Source: Puffinus mauretanicus
Lineage: Eukaryota; Chordata; Aves; Procellariiformes; Procellariidae
NCBI GenBank assembly: GCA_023333565.1
Contig: JAJKFH010000741.1
Location: forward strand, 372,001-436,000
DNA length: 64,000 nucleotides
Reading direction: 5' to 3'
The position numbers were made by a program, and so were the translations under genes. Of this stretch, positions 1-14,049 are shown piece after piece. Under the pieces are notes generated by a model that saw only the letters and a list, made by a program, of their open reading frames with translations, searched no databases and had not been told where the DNA came from. How positions within the stretch are numbered: the first letter of the stretch is position 1; each line of letters begins with the position of its first letter.

Positions 1-587
1 CTAATGTAAAAAAAAAAAAAATGTAGGCTGGTGTAAACTAGTTCTTACCTCTTTTCACCCTGGCTGCATATATTTTGGTCCTTGCGGCCCCTTTTAACAA
101 GGCACTTAAGCGTATGATTACCTTTACCCATGCAAACATTTCATCTGACCCATCTTCCATGTGCTCCCATTTTCTCATTGACTGCAATTCCTCCAGACTG
201 CTCCTGGACGTTGACTCCAGAAGGCTTCTTGGAGAAAAGTATTCCTGCTGGAGCAATTCCTCTACTGAGCAGGAGTGCGGTTCCTGTGTGGACGTGCTAT
301 TCTATCATACGTATGCCCAACCATGCTTTTCCAGCTCTCTCTAGTTGGGTCTCCATCACTGCCAGCTGATTGTTTCTTCCCTAGTTTCTCCTTTATTCAA
401 AGGGTATATGCTTTGGATTATTTTTCACCATCTGTATTAGCTAAAATGTTATCACATCATCAGATGTGTCCAAATTAGGTCTTTCCCCCCCCCGCCCATT
501 TTTCCACTCTGTTTGCCTTTCTGGTGTTAACCATGTCTCCCAATACAGAATAATTTGCCAGTTTTCTTAATATGTTTACTTTTCACT
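1..587. other. Unique noncoding DNA, no gene seen
   Basis: There is an A-run near position 8 and a C-rich tract near 485-498. Short ORFs occur in several frames at 75-480 but they overlap each other, match no family I know and have no supporting splice signals. I see no gene or recognisable repeat. Confidence 0.5.
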
Positions 588-835
588 CTTCCAGATCATT
601 TAGGAAAATATTAAAGATAGGAATGATAACCACGATTCCCCTGTTACTGCAGAAGATGTCAACTTGGCATACTACTACTCCTCATCGTCTTTTGTTTACA
701 TTCAATTAGTCAGGTTTTGGATCTGTCCAATCCAATTTGAATTAACATTTCAATTAGTCTTTCATGAAAAAGAGAGTAAATGCTTCATTAAATTACATGC
801 TTTATTAAAATAGCCATCAACATCCATAAAGAATC
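588..835 (-). repeat. Possible ancient CR1/L3-like LINE relic (antisense)
   Basis: Read on the minus strand, this stretch loosely follows the 3' part of old CR1/L3-type LINEs as I remember them. The visible anchors on the plus strand are CCAGATCATTTAGGAAAATA at 591-610, ATTAGTCTTTCATG near 753 and AAATTACATG near 790. It is heavily diverged, with no open frame left. The match is from memory and weak; it could simply be unique AT-rich sequence. Confidence 0.3.
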
Positions 836-3800
836 TTTCTAACATGATGTTTTACAATATAAGTGGTTTTGCACAAAATGTCACAAACAGTCTTGAAATA
901 TGTATCGTTTTAATTAGACTGCAATTTAAAATGTTAGATTTTTCATGTCTTCTGTATGAGGGGATAATAAACTGATCTAAGAGCTAGAAGGTCTCAGATT
1001 GCTTGAGAAAATTTCTGTGGTTTTGTAGGGAAATGGAGCACTCGGGTCCTTCTGAAATCACAAATCACAGAGCATCGTGCTTGTGGCTGAACAAAGACAG
1101 GACAAAAAGATCATCGCCATGCCCCAAGATATTAGTATGAAAAGTTTCCACTGACGGAGAGAGGATCGGGGCTGAGGGCAGGTATCTGCCTGAAATTGTT
1201 CGCAATTGCCCTCGGGGCAACCTCTGCTGTCATGTGCAATGATACAGCTCCCTTGAAGTTGGTGGAATTCATGGGTTTCTGGATGAGGGTTTCTGACAGC
1301 AACTTACTGCATCATGGGGAAGAAGTGCACCATAATTTGTAACAGGTCTTTTAAGAATATCCAAGTTCCTGTATCGTATGATGAATGGTTTCACTGCAAT
1401 TTTGATGCCTTTACTGGATCATTTATGGTTTTTTTGGAGTCTTCCCTTCTTTAGGTCTAATCAATCACTTAAGCATGTGTCTGACATTTAAGGATATCCT
1501 TAAGTATGTTCATATTCAGAGAAGCGCTTACAGTTGCCCTTAACTGTAAGGTAAGCTACCGCTGTGGGAAACTGGCTGTCGAGCTACGTTTCAGTTCACA
1601 TAGGTAATGGCAGCCACTAAGGTGCTTAAACTTTGTATAAGGTTTGTCAGCCTTCCTGGCTCTGGGTAGTCACTCAGCAAACAAAATCAGATCTTCTTCT
1701 CTTTCCATTCCCTCAGCAAGTATTTTAATTTAGATATACTTTTCCTCCTGCCCTATTTGCCAGTAAGAAAGAACCTGGTAAAGGAACTGTCAGTAGCTCT
1801 ACGGGGACAAAGCAATGTCTCTGCTCCTACAGTTGCAGAGTAGACTCCTAATTATGGCATGAAGATATTTTGGAACAAAGATTAAAAAAAATAGTTTTTA
1901 TTAGCGGTTCACATGCCTACTATAATTACTACTGCACTGGGAAGTTTGTTTTCAGCTCAGTTAACACATCTGCTTTTAACCTTGATGACCAAATAATTTC
2001 TCATAAGCTCAGTCACAGATTAATGTTGAAAAGATGTAGGTGATTTTTTTTTTCTTTTAAACCCTACAGCCACGTACATTATGAATATACTCTCTGGAAA
2101 GCCATTTCATCAGCGCTGCAATACTTAAGTACTTACAAGTTTGAGACAGCTGTAAGATGCCGAGAACTGCTATGGAAATTGTAAAATATTTATTAAAACA
2201 ATAATAGTGCTTTATCTTGGTTTCAATTTATAATTTAAATTGTGTGTCACAAGGGTATCTTTGTTCTTGAAAGATGTTTTGAAAATGTCAGTTTAGACAC
2301 ATGCTGTATAAATAAGTATCTTTCTTTGCTTCATATGTAGGCAACATAATCTGATCTTTAAATTTAAACAACCATTTCTTATTCTATTCCTAAATAATGC
2401 ATTTGGGTATTTTCACTTCTGCTGCTGGAATACTGTTTACAGACAGGAGAAAAATCTGACTACAGCTGAAATTCAAGATTTTTATATAGCTGGTCTTAGT
2501 TACTGAATTTGGAAATAATAGAAAGAATATGTCTGTCTTTCCATATTTAAAGCTTCAGAAAGGCTGATCCAATCTCCAAGTGCTAGTGAAAAAAACCACT
2601 CCTAAATGAAATACCTGTTAGATCCATTTCAAGAGTCAGAAATTTGCAGTTCTCTTTCTGCATCTACCGCAGTGTGTTTTTGCGTAGGTAATTTGGGGCT
2701 AGTTTCTTCCATCCTTGCTTGTGAAATGCCTTCTGGGGTGCTAAATATTTTTCACTTTCCACTCTTTAAAATTGGGGTAATAATTTTTAACTCAGGTCCG
2801 GATGTGGCCTCAATGGCGAGGATAGAGGAGACCACACCACAATTTATCTTCCTCTGTGTTTGGTCCAACCCATGTCTCTAGTACTGTGGTGCTGATGGGT
2901 GAAGGGAAGAAACATGGTCCACTGTCAGATCTCCACAAAATCTTCACTTCAAACACTAGAGGCCTGTTTTGAAGGTTCATTTTATGTGTGTAAAAAGCTT
3001 GGGGAACATTATCTGTGGAGGACTAGGTACGCTTTGACTGCTGTAAGATTGTAGGGACGTGCCATGGCTACCCTTAGGTGCTCCACTGGAAGGCACATCT
3101 GCATGGAGGCGTGAGCTGTCCGGGCTACAAGTCTGTAGCCAAGTACAGAACCTTGGCTCCTTGTACCTGTGGTTTGAGCAAGTGCTCGAGTGCTCTCAAG
3201 CAGTGGAGATTGCTTTTGAGAATTTGATGACGGTTTCACTGGATATCTAGAGACAAAAAGGGGACATGGAAGAAACTCATAAACTGCTCCTAGGAACAGC
3301 TGCCTTAAGTCTGCAGCTGACATGGATCAGCTGCCGGAGAGGGTCAAGTGCAGCTGGATTTGTTCTTTCTGCATTGTTTATTAACCATGATTTTCTTATG
3401 AGCAAATCTCAAGTTTTAATGATCCATGTGAACCTCGGGTGGATTTCAGCTTGAATGAAAGGAGGGAGGTAGTAACAGCAGAATAAATGTAGTGGTTTTA
3501 GAGGTTTGGTTTGTTTTTTGTAATTTTCTTTTTCACTTCAGTATTTTCCTTTTTAAATGACCTGCTGTTTATTATGCAGGGACATTATTGTGCATCATGG
3601 CATGAGTAAGACATTTACAAAAAACAGGTAAATTAAATTGCTGATTTGGAGACCAGACTGCAATCAGCATTTGATTTTGTGTGTCACCTTTTTTTTAAGA
3701 ACAGACTTGTGTTAACCTTCAAAAATTGTAAGAGCAGCACGAGCTTTGATCGAAAAAGAGACTTGAGCTCTGTTCTTAAATAACAGGAAGTTCAGTCCTT

Positions 3801-4060
3801 GTTTACATGCATGAGACTTTTACTGACAATGATGAGCTTAGAGCTTCATATGCTACTTGCACAGAATACATAATCGACAGTGGAAAATAACTCTGAGGCG
3901 CCAGTGTTTAAAAAGACAGGATTGAGCTACGTGCTGTGATTAAGGAGGTGTTTTAAAAACTCCCGTAATAAAGTGCTCTGGGGGGGTGAATATTGCTTAC
4001 CCCAGACTGAGAGGTGAATGTCTGCATGGGATACCGCAACCTGGCAGAAAACTCTTTTGT
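836..4060. other. Unique AT-rich noncoding DNA
   Basis: No gene, RNA or repeat recognised. The ORF pairs on both strands around 3009-3323 are overlapping shadows with no family resemblance. A fragment near 2560-2600 vaguely recalls an old amniote SINE motif but is too short to call. Confidence 0.5.
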
Positions 4061-4141
4061 TGTCTCATATCATGAGACATATGAGACATATAATATGTTT
4101 CATATCATATATCTCATAACACGAGAATCTCATATTCTCGT
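4061..4141. repeat. Cluster of three short palindromes
   Basis: Three inverted repeats follow one another. 4061-4079 has perfect 8-bp arms TGTCTCAT / ATGAGACA around a 3-bp loop. 4079-4105 is a 27-bp near-palindrome, with arms ATATGAGACATAT / ATATGTTTCATAT differing at one position around a single base. 4121-4141 has perfect 8-bp arms ACGAGAAT / ATTCTCGT around CTCAT. The first two share the word ATGAGACAT, so the block may have grown by local duplication or template switching. No transposase terminal repeat family is recognised. Confidence 0.75.
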
Positions 4142-7100
4142 GAAGCATATCTCGGACACGCTTCGTTAGTTCCAGCGATGCTGGGATTAAGCAGGGGAGA
4201 GGAGTCCTGAGACCAGTGCAGATGCTTGGGCTGAGGTCTGCATTGATCTGTCAGGGCTGCACATCTTCTCTTTCTCTTTGTAGCCTTGAAATTTCAGAAT
4301 AAAAGCAAGAGTCAAGAAAGGAAAAGCTTATTTGTACAAAATAGGATTTTTAAAGCTTTCCTTGTAACCCTAAATGTGCTTTGTTCTCATTGCTAGGAAC
4401 AGATTGAGGCAACTTTCTGCAAGTCCCAGGGGACCAGAATTGTTGGTAAACCTGGTAAATAGTTTCCAGTAATGGGCAGTTTATAGAAAATGGGAGTATT
4501 TAGGTCAGCCAATCTCCTTAACTTGGATTTTTTTCAAAGGAGGAACATCCTGTGCATTTCTTCTTATGAACTTCTATAATTAGTTTCCCATGAAACTCTT
4601 ACTTTGCCATAACCCTCCTTTCAAAAGGAAAGATTAAGTGATAAAACTAATGGACTATAGATAATTTGTTTGAAATCAAGGAATGTCTTTCTATCTTTAT
4701 GTCAATGGGAGGCAGATGTTCTGAGATCCTGAAGCACTTAGATGTGCCACCTGTACCGCAGTTGCAGTGTCCTCTATACTCCATGGAACACTATGAAAAA
4801 AAATCGTCTCACTGTGACTGGGCAAAACCAAGTAATCGTAATAAACAAGATTTGATACGCATCATGGCATTAGAAATGGGAATAATGCTAACAACCTTCA
4901 GAGAACTATCATGAGTTTTACTAATGTTTAGTAATTTTTTTCTTGTCCTCTGGGAACCATGTTTCCTTTCTACATGTAATCTGGAACATTGCAGCCTTAA
5001 ATTCCTGAGACAGACAAATACATTTCATGTATATATTTTCTGACCTTCTTTAAAAAAAATTAAAATGGTCCTACCTTTGTTCACTAAAAATACATGTGTT
5101 TAATGGTCATTCCTTCTGAGTCTCCTTTCTCTACAAAGAGCAACTCCTTACTTAATTTTAACTATTTGCTGACTGATTCAAGTTGTTTCTTGTCCACTCT
5201 TTACACTCATGGCTTAGATTTCAGCTTTATCCTCCATCGCTCTAGGCTCCCAGAATTTAATTTTTATATTTTGACATTTTCAAGGTATTATTGTATCAGA
5301 GAAGATACAGAATATATTCAAATGAACTCCCATTTGTCTAATTGCTTTCTGATATGTACTGGGATATCCATCTTATTCACATCTTTATCCTTACGGTATC
5401 TGTGAAGGGTATTTGAATTATGCTATCTCTTGTGAATTAGCAATGTTGGGAAGATTTTTTTCCTGGCAGATGATAGATACTGAAGAGGGGAAAAGCTTCT
5501 CAGCACTATTGTTAAACAGAATCATTAATTCCAGAGGAAAAGAAGCCAAAAGCCTGTGGGTTCTGCATTGGAAAGTGTTTGTTGATCCTAAATGTTTTGT
5601 GGAGGACATGAAATCTCCTTTTAAGAAGAAGAAAAAAAGAAAGACATTCCACTTTCCACGAGTGCAGTAGTATGTCCTTTACCATCTGTTGTTCAAGGCA
5701 GCTGTGCCTGCCATCTTCTAGAATGACAGGAATAAAACCTGTGAAAAATGTATTTCCACACTTGAATTTGAAGTTGAGAACAAACACAGTAAAGAAGGTA
5801 AATGTTAACAGTCATAGCATTAAGATAAACTATGGAGAAAGAAACCTCTTTCCTCATTTGCGTCTTCAGATACCCCAGTTCTGTGTCCTTCTTTATCTCA
5901 ATACCTGAATAAAGACACGATTGATCCCTAGGTCTGCAAATCTATTTTAGGTAGAAAACTTTATCAGCAGTTTTTGGGTACAGGTGGGAAAGTTGACCTG
6001 AGGGTGTTATCAAAGCTAGGCCCAAGCCCTGTACTTAAGCAGCTCTACGCTTAATGATCAGTTGTAATAATCAGTAATGAAATATATTCAAAAATCCAGA
6101 TTATGCAATAGTTAATTTGAAATAAAGAAAATCTAAAAATGTAAGTCTTATTGCTACTTTTAATCTGAAGATACCCATCTTCTAACAAATTGTCTTTCAC
6201 ATGTTTTTCTCTTAAGGATAGATGGTTCAAATTGAAAATTGGCTGGCGCAATCTTAGGCTGTTCACCTTCCTCTATCTTTGCAGCCAGGCAAATAAATGA
6301 CCTCTGAATCTGTCCTGGAGAAGCTTGCAAACAGATATTTTAGCAGGTAAACCATTGATTTTAACTTTGAGCATATAGAAAAGAGTGGCAGTTCCCTTTA
6401 TCAGCAAAAGGAAGGAGTCATCCATCATTTGTGGATTTATGATGCCTATAACTGATGGTGTTCAAGACTTCCTGCTCTAAATTACCCGCTCTTGTAGTGT
6501 ACTGCAAATAATTTTGATGAATTTAGCTGGGCCATTAAGCTCATTAGCTCCCACAGTGGTTATGGGCTGACATCCACTCAGGTCTATAGAGTTAACAAGC
6601 AGTTAGGAAAGAGGATTTTTATAATCCTTTGAAAAAGCATCCTCCACCCCATTTTTCCCCTTTTAAGGAGATTCGTCTTTTAAAAGGCTGATTTGAGACC
6701 TGCCCTTGAGCTGAATTATAGAGTAACTTTATCCCTCTCTCAGCGCCTGGCCTGGTTCACTCTGGTTTACAGAACCTTTCTCCTCCATGTTTTAACCCTA
6801 CAGAAATATACCTTAAATTTCTAGATCTTGAAATAACTACAGGCAATGTAAAATTCATTCTGGTCTTGGCTTTCTCTCCAGAGATGGATTACGTGCTTGG
6901 AAGTCCATCACCATTATAAAAAGTGATAAATCCACATCCCCCATGGACTGGTATAAATCAGGACAGAAGTGTGACTTCAATAACAAGGCAGTGCTGTGCT
7001 ACAGACTTTATAGTCATAGATACACCCTCGTAGGACTTCCACCTCTGAGCAAAGGAATATTTTGAAAGCTTTTTGCACAGAGATTTTAGATCACTCCCTT

Positions 7101-10100
7101 CCTCTACCACAGTTCACTCTTTGCAAGCTCCAGACCTTCAACTGCAACGCCCTGATTGTCAGTGGAAATAGTATAACGCCGGATAGGTTTTTAAATCCTC
7201 TATTGGCAAGATATTTTGTTTGTTGGCTTGTTTTTAATTAATATTTAATTGGGTGCGCAGACAAGGGGTTACATCATCAGTTGTTGTGAACTGGCTTAGC
7301 TCTGTCAAAGCTAATGTTACTATATTGATTTATACAACCTAAGAGGCTGACTTGGAGTTAAGGGAAAGGGCAAAAACTTTCTTCATAAGAAGAAAAAGGA
7401 AATTAAAAGGGAGATGTCACGCTGTGAACTGTGGTATGGTAATAGCGGTTTGTTGACTGCTGGGGGAAAGGTGACTCCTACAAAAGAACTGGAATATGAT
7501 TGGGAGCTTTTTGCTTTTTTTTAATATTTTTTTTTTCTGTTAATCTTACTATCATCATTGAAAGTTTATTGCCAATTAACTTTATGGGAAGGAATTATAG
7601 TGGCGGTAAGCAAGTAAAGAATACAGTACGTATTTATGCAATGGTGAGCAGAATTAATATAACTCCTTTACTTGCTTTTTAAACTTTGCCCTAACCTTGT
7701 CCCTAGATATAAGATACTGTTTTAACTGAGATAAACTGCTGTGATAAGAAACTATTTTGTTAACAATCAGAACATATTTTCTCTTATTTATTAGTGTTAG
7801 TCATGAAACTTATATTGGAAATAGCACACAAATGAGCTTCTCATAAAATCACTGAAACATAACATGACATTTACTACCCGTGGTACATAATTAGACTCCC
7901 ATTCACTTATGCAACAATTTATTTCAGCGATTGAATGTGATGATTTTGAGATAAGTTGGCTTTCTATTAAAAAAATGAAAATTTTAAATTGAACTCTTTC
8001 TTTCTGCACTCCACTCCTCAAAAGGTGTTATTTCAGATGAAATAGTCAAATCTGCAAAAAAAAAAACCCTATTCTGTCTATCAAGTGCATCACTCTCTAT
8101 TGAATTGTTTTTTTCAGTTATTGTCTTATTGCATTTGATGAAGTTATTTATATAATCTTTCACTATCACTCCCTAAAAGCGATTTTAATTATAAAATAAT
8201 TACTCTATTAATCCATCTGTAATTAATATATAGTATTAGAGATGATCAAGATTGGGCATTTAAAAATTATTCTTCAACTTTTCCGTTTGCAAAATGAGTT
8301 CCAGTTTCAAAATGAGGTTCCAGATTTGCCTTCAAGTTCTGTTATTGAATATAAACATTAACAATTTATTTAAATTCAATATTTTGATGTTGTGGGTTTT
8401 TTTTTTAACACAAACTTTGCATTTCTCTAAGATTATTTGCATATTTGGTATAGACACCTAGTCATTCTCTAAGACTTGATACATTACTCTCTGATTTGTT
8501 TTCTTACTTCTTAAGAACTGCTAAGAAGGTGAAAATGTTGCATACCATCTCCTTTTTTCCCCATGGCTTAAATTGCCTGCAGTTTGTTGCCCTGTTTCTT
8601 GGACTCCTACCTACAGGACATGTTTTTGCAGTTGTTAGCTTGCTGTCACTTTGAAATGTATATGTCTCTGCACAAACCTATGTTCTTGCCATTGTCCTAG
8701 TTCCCATTGACCTGGATGAGATAACAACGTGATGATCTCTGTAACTATCTTGGAGCAGGCTGGTGGGAAGATGACGGTTGCACCACTCCCGTTGCATTAT
8801 TCCTCTGAATAAAGCTGGTCATGCAATTCTTGGCTAGTGCGACTTCCATTTCAGAAGCCTTCGGTGAGATTGGAGGAGAAGCTGGATGCATGGCAGGACA
8901 GCCCTCCTCAGAGGGAAAGAAGGTGAAACTCTTCATTGGCTTTTAACAGAAGAAAGGGAACTGAGATTAACACCTTATAGTGGGTGATTCAATTGCATAA
9001 GTGAAATTTTAGCTAATTTGGAAAGAATACAGCAATATGAAGGTGTTGTTAGCATCTATTAACATGCAAAACCAATTCTATATCCTTTTTTAGGAGGACA
9101 AGGGACTTGTAGATTAAAATTAAAAAACCAAACCCATACCAAGGTGCCCTTCAATTTATCAACAAGACCCCTCTTTACCTTTTGGTAATGAAGAATGTGG
9201 TCTCTTCTAAGTCATGTTTTAATCCTGAGACTCGATACCTTCTGCAGTACAAACTCTGCCCTATTTCAGAAAAAAAATATGTTTTCAGTCTTTTGGTTTC
9301 ATCTAGTTCATGTACATCTTAATGAAAACTCTGCCAAGAATGAGCTTTGGAAAGCATTTGGGGTGAACCTGGGCAAGCTGAGCAGAAGGCTCTAAATGTA
9401 ATGTTAGAAGCAAGGAGTCACCTGCACAGGTCATGATCTTGGAGTAATAAGCATGACACCAGCTGAGAAATGTGAAGCAGAGGTTTGCTCGCAGTGCTCC
9501 GCTTCTGTCTGCAGTTATTTCTAGAGTATAATTTTTAGCAAGTTAAGTGAGCATAGTGTGAGTGAAGGGTGATGAAAATGGACAGCGCTGCCCCTTAGGT
9601 AATGTGTTTTAATGCCCTCCCCACAACGCTCTGCCCCTTGTGTATTTTCTGCTACCCACTGGAGAAAATCATTGGACTTTGGAGAAGATATGGTCGTTGA
9701 TGAGATTATTCCCATGCTCTTTTTGCATTCTCTGCTTCTGGCATGAGAATTTCGGATAGACAGGAGGGAAGGTTGTAGGCTGAAACAAGAGGTGCAAAGT
9801 GGTCGTTAGTTGGACCAAAATGTATTAATCACTGTGCTTAACACAACGACCGGGGACCCTCACTTTCTCTAGTGATGAACATAAAAATCCTAATACGGCA
9901 CTCTCCATCTTAGACATACAGAAATTTGAAACTATTTGTAAAATTTTAATGCCAAAAGTGTTTTCAGCTTAAATAACAATCTCAGAGTACTTGTTATAGC
10001 ATTATGCATTTTATTTCATGTAACTGCCTCTTAAACTGCTTTACAAACGTTCTTCACGGCAGGTACCTGTTTCAGAAAGCCTGACCGAATGAGGAGCTGA

Positions 10101-13100
10101 AATTACATTTTCAAACATGACGGAGGAGAAAATTCTGCAAGTGCTTACATGAATAAAGATGCAAATTTAGATAATCTGGAAAACCTTAACAGGTTCCTAC
10201 CCTAAAATCTGTCTGCATCTTTAGTTAGGTAAATGCCACTAAAAATGTAGCCTTTTAGCTACTTGTCCTCTGAAGTGACTGTTTTCTGGAAAAAAAAGTC
10301 TATTTTTTTAAAGAGTTTCCCTGGACTTTAAGCTACTTAAAAGTTTTTTAATATTTATGTGAGATGTATTTGTATCTGTCATTAACTGTGAAGGACAGCT
10401 CCTTAATATAATCAGCAACATTAAATTACAGCCCTAGATGGGAAATTAAGATTAATTTTGCACACAGCAGTAATGCAGAGGAGACGGACTGAATAGGTTG
10501 TAACTAACCCGCAGAAATCTGATATATTGCTGACCTGCACACCACCAGCTGTGCTGGAAACATCACTGCTCCTGTCAGGATCGTATATGGGTGTAGGAAA
10601 AGCAGTCAGGGGGCTGCATCTTAAACAAAACATGTCCAGTATTCCTGCATCTGCTAACAGCATGCTAGAGCAAGAGTTAAAAGGGATTGATTAATATCAC
10701 AACATTAGCTGTCTCAGTGGCAAGGTTTCTTAATGATTTTTATTTTTATTTTTCCCCTGAATCTTCCATTCACATTTCCATTTCACTTTTTTTTTTAGTT
10801 TCTGGGATTTGAAAGGATTGTGGCCCCTTTTGATATTGCTGGATCATATATACGTGCTTAAAACAGAATATCTCCAAGCTCGAACCCGGATGTTCATCGT
10901 CACGTACATCGTTCACCACCACATTCATCTGAGCCTTTGTGGTAAAGGCTAGGTAGAAACAAAAAAACCCCCACACTTTGCAGATTCTTCTTTTGGTTAT
11001 GGTGCAAAAACTGAACTGGCCATCCAACCTCCTTTGTTATAAAAATGTGAAGAAAACAATTCAGAAGACTTTAGCCACAATTAACTTGAGTTTATAGTCA
11101 GAAATTTCAACCCAAGCATTGCAGAAAACTCTTAAGCAGGTCATTTCTTATATTGAACTGCTTTGCGCCTTCCAGGTAAATAATTCGATATGCACAGTGA
11201 TGCAGCTGACCTGAGAACCATTGACATGGCGATGCTCTAAAACTCACCGAAGACTTCAACACACTTGGATAAGGCTCTCTTAATTAATGAAGCTGGAAAT
11301 ATTAAGGAGAAAGCCCATTCTCTGTGATTTATTATACCAATTTTGTGGTTTTGCTGTTATTTGCGTTTCAGCTGGGTGAGCTGTGCTTAGTGGAATCATT
11401 GGAGATTTTGACGAGGTGCTTCTTTTAGACTAAATACTAACTAGAGATATTTGCGGGGAACTTTTGATTAAAGTAAATGAAGCAGATCTTTTGATGCTAC
11501 CAGGTAATATGGAAAAGGCAGTAAAGGATGGACACAGTCAAAATATAATGGTAATCAGCAATGGTGCTATGGTATTTTAATTCACAGTGTGAGATCTGTA
11601 TGAAGTCCTTAGAAACTGCAAAGCTTTGCTAAAGTACCAATCCCAAAATGAAAAAATCTAGTTTGAATTGGCTATGATTTTTATATGTTTGGTTTAGGTA
11701 GCAAAATGGAAATATCCTTGAATTGCATGGCACTTGAGTTTGTGTCTGCGTTGCAGCACACTTTTTCACTGACTAGCGCCTTGTTTACAGCTACTTTCTA
11801 TAGTAAATCTTCCCTATTGTTTTGTCTTTATTGGCTGTGCCAGAAGGCTACTGAGCTAAAGCACATAACAGCTATCCTCCAATACTTATGAACACTTTTG
11901 CATTGCTCATCCGTCATTTTAACTGGCAGTTATCTTGATGTAAAATATTTGGAAGTCTTGAATCACCTAGAATACTCAGGATCTGGAAACAGTATGAAAT
12001 TTTGAAGCAAGTATTCATTTAATAGAAGTGGTATAAAATTAACATGGAAAAAAATATGAACTGTCCTGCTTAATTTATTTCAGAAAGCATCTCCAGCACA
12101 AAATCAAGTCAGCCTGCTATCCAAATCCTTAACTGTTGGCTACCTGGTTTTATGATAGGGCCTGTGTCCTTTCTGCCAATTTTATTTGTAATATGGGGAG
12201 ACCCTGAAAGCCGTGTATTTAAAGATCACCTGTTTTCCTAACGGAGTGGTTATATAGGGCTGTAGGTTTCTCCCTTTGTCTATGTGTTTATAGAGGGTAT
12301 AAACCAGATTTCCAAGCATGATGCTCACTTGGTAAGGCAGAAACTGGCCTTTCCCTCTGAGCTAGCAGCTGCTTTCAGCCAGGACATCTATGGCCGCAGG
12401 AATGGTTTTCCTCTGGATGAAGAGGAACAGGACAGTCCTGGACGTGTCTTTTCTGCTTTCAGATATCTGTATCGCCCAACAGGCTGTGGTACGTATGCTT
12501 GGAAAAGCAGAACAAAAGCTGCTGTGCTCAGCATCCGGGCAGCCAAACCAAGGACTTGCAAAAGTGTTTTATCCTCAGAAGCTTCAGCTGTTGGCAATGC
12601 AACTTGGAAGGACAAGTGTTTGCACACCACGTGCTGGCAGAAAAGAAGCTAAATTCCTAATTTGCCGTGTTGTTCTCAGAACGAGGAGCATGCAGTCACT
12701 GTGAGCTCTGAACTAAAGCATGAAAAAAAACCGCAAGAGATTTGTCTGTATTTTGGTATTTGAATAATTAGGCTCTTCACCACTCCTCTGTAAAACAAAA
12801 ATGATAGTTCTAATTATGCTTTGTTTAACAATGTTTTTGGGGTTGTTTTTCCATTCATGTCCCTATACTGTTACAGGAATCTTTCACTATTTTTATAGCC
12901 AGACTGTGTTGGCTGTCAATACTGTTCAAAAAATTGGCTGATTGTTCCTAATTAATAGGCTGTGCTCCATTTGAGAACTGGTTGGTGCTGGTGCTTTTGG
13001 TGGTCTTTAGTTACTCCGAGTAGAGAGAAGTCATAAGAGTCAAATATCACAGACTATTGTCCACCGCTGATGGGGAAGGCAAGTCTAAGGGAGTAGGGTG

Positions 13101-13999
13101 GAGAGCAGGAAAGCCAGGTTTGCCAGTGCTTTATGGCTCTGGAGCTTTAGATAATGTATTGCAGCAATTTATTTTATTTTAATGATGGAGAAGGGGAAAC
13201 ATGTAATTTTTCAGTCATTTCACACATGCCATTAGCAACATAATTTGAAAAGATAATGATTTACAAACCACCTGCTATCTGGCAGATGCTTAAATATTGG
13301 CACGTGCATGGAATATGGTATGAAATATATCTGAGGGTTTTAATTGCCCACTAATGCAATAGCTTCTGTTCTCCTAGAGAATGCTTTCTTACAGGTTAAT
13401 GATGTAGAGCTCCTTTTTCTTTTGAAGTAGAACTGCTGGGGATCTTTTTTAATAGACAACAAACAAGGAGGATCTCTACAGGTTTAGTCTGTCCTTTTCA
13501 ATTATTTTTATACTAGCAACTTTCAAATGGCAAGAAATGAGGAAGAACATCAGGTTTGTAATAAAGTGAGACCTTTGGAAAGTATCCTGAGAAAGAAGCT
13601 CATGACATGTCCTAATATATCAAGAGGAACAGTGATTTATATTTTACCTAAAATGTATTCAGGACCTCTGATCTTCTCAGGAATCCTTGGAAGTCATGTT
13701 CACTAGAAGCCCACTTCTTGTGGAAGGCCCTTGGCATCACAAATCCTATGCTAAGCTCAAGTTTACAGTGGTGGTGACATCACTGGTAACACTTTCAGCA
13801 GCTCAGGCTCCAGAACTTGCAGTGAGTCTTATTTTTTGATGGACGCACACGTACCTTTTATGCACTTAATAGCAAGGAGCTAAAACTCTAAAACTGGAGT
13901 TAGCATCATTCTACACCAAAAGTGCACACCTTGACCAAAAAAGAATGCTTTGCTGGGAAAGAAAGCCTTCGATGCGAGTATCCCAGGAGAAATTTGTAT
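4142..13999. other. Unique AT-rich noncoding DNA
   Basis: About 10 kb with only short stop-bounded ORFs on both strands. The longest, at 12284-12652 (122 codons, plus), overlaps ORFs in other frames, has no recognisable domain and no convincing splice context. No young CR1 or LTR copy is visible. Sequence near 6520-6600 and 11160-11340 is unremarkable apart from AT richness. Confidence 0.5.
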
Positions 14000-14049
14000 C
14001 CTGATCCAAATTCAGTTCTGAAACCCTGATTCAAATTCAATTCTGAAAC
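14000..14049. repeat. 25-bp tandem duplication, two copies
   Basis: Positions 14000-14024 and 14025-14049 are adjacent copies of the same 25-bp unit, which starts CCTGAT and ends TTCTGAAAC. They differ at two positions: C/T at unit position 7 and G/A at unit position 16. This is a local replication-slippage product with no coding meaning that I can see. Confidence 0.85.

Noticed and set aside
12284..12704. Overlapping ORFs of 122, 104 and 80 codons
   Set aside because: They run in three frames over the same DNA with no recognisable motif or splice context.
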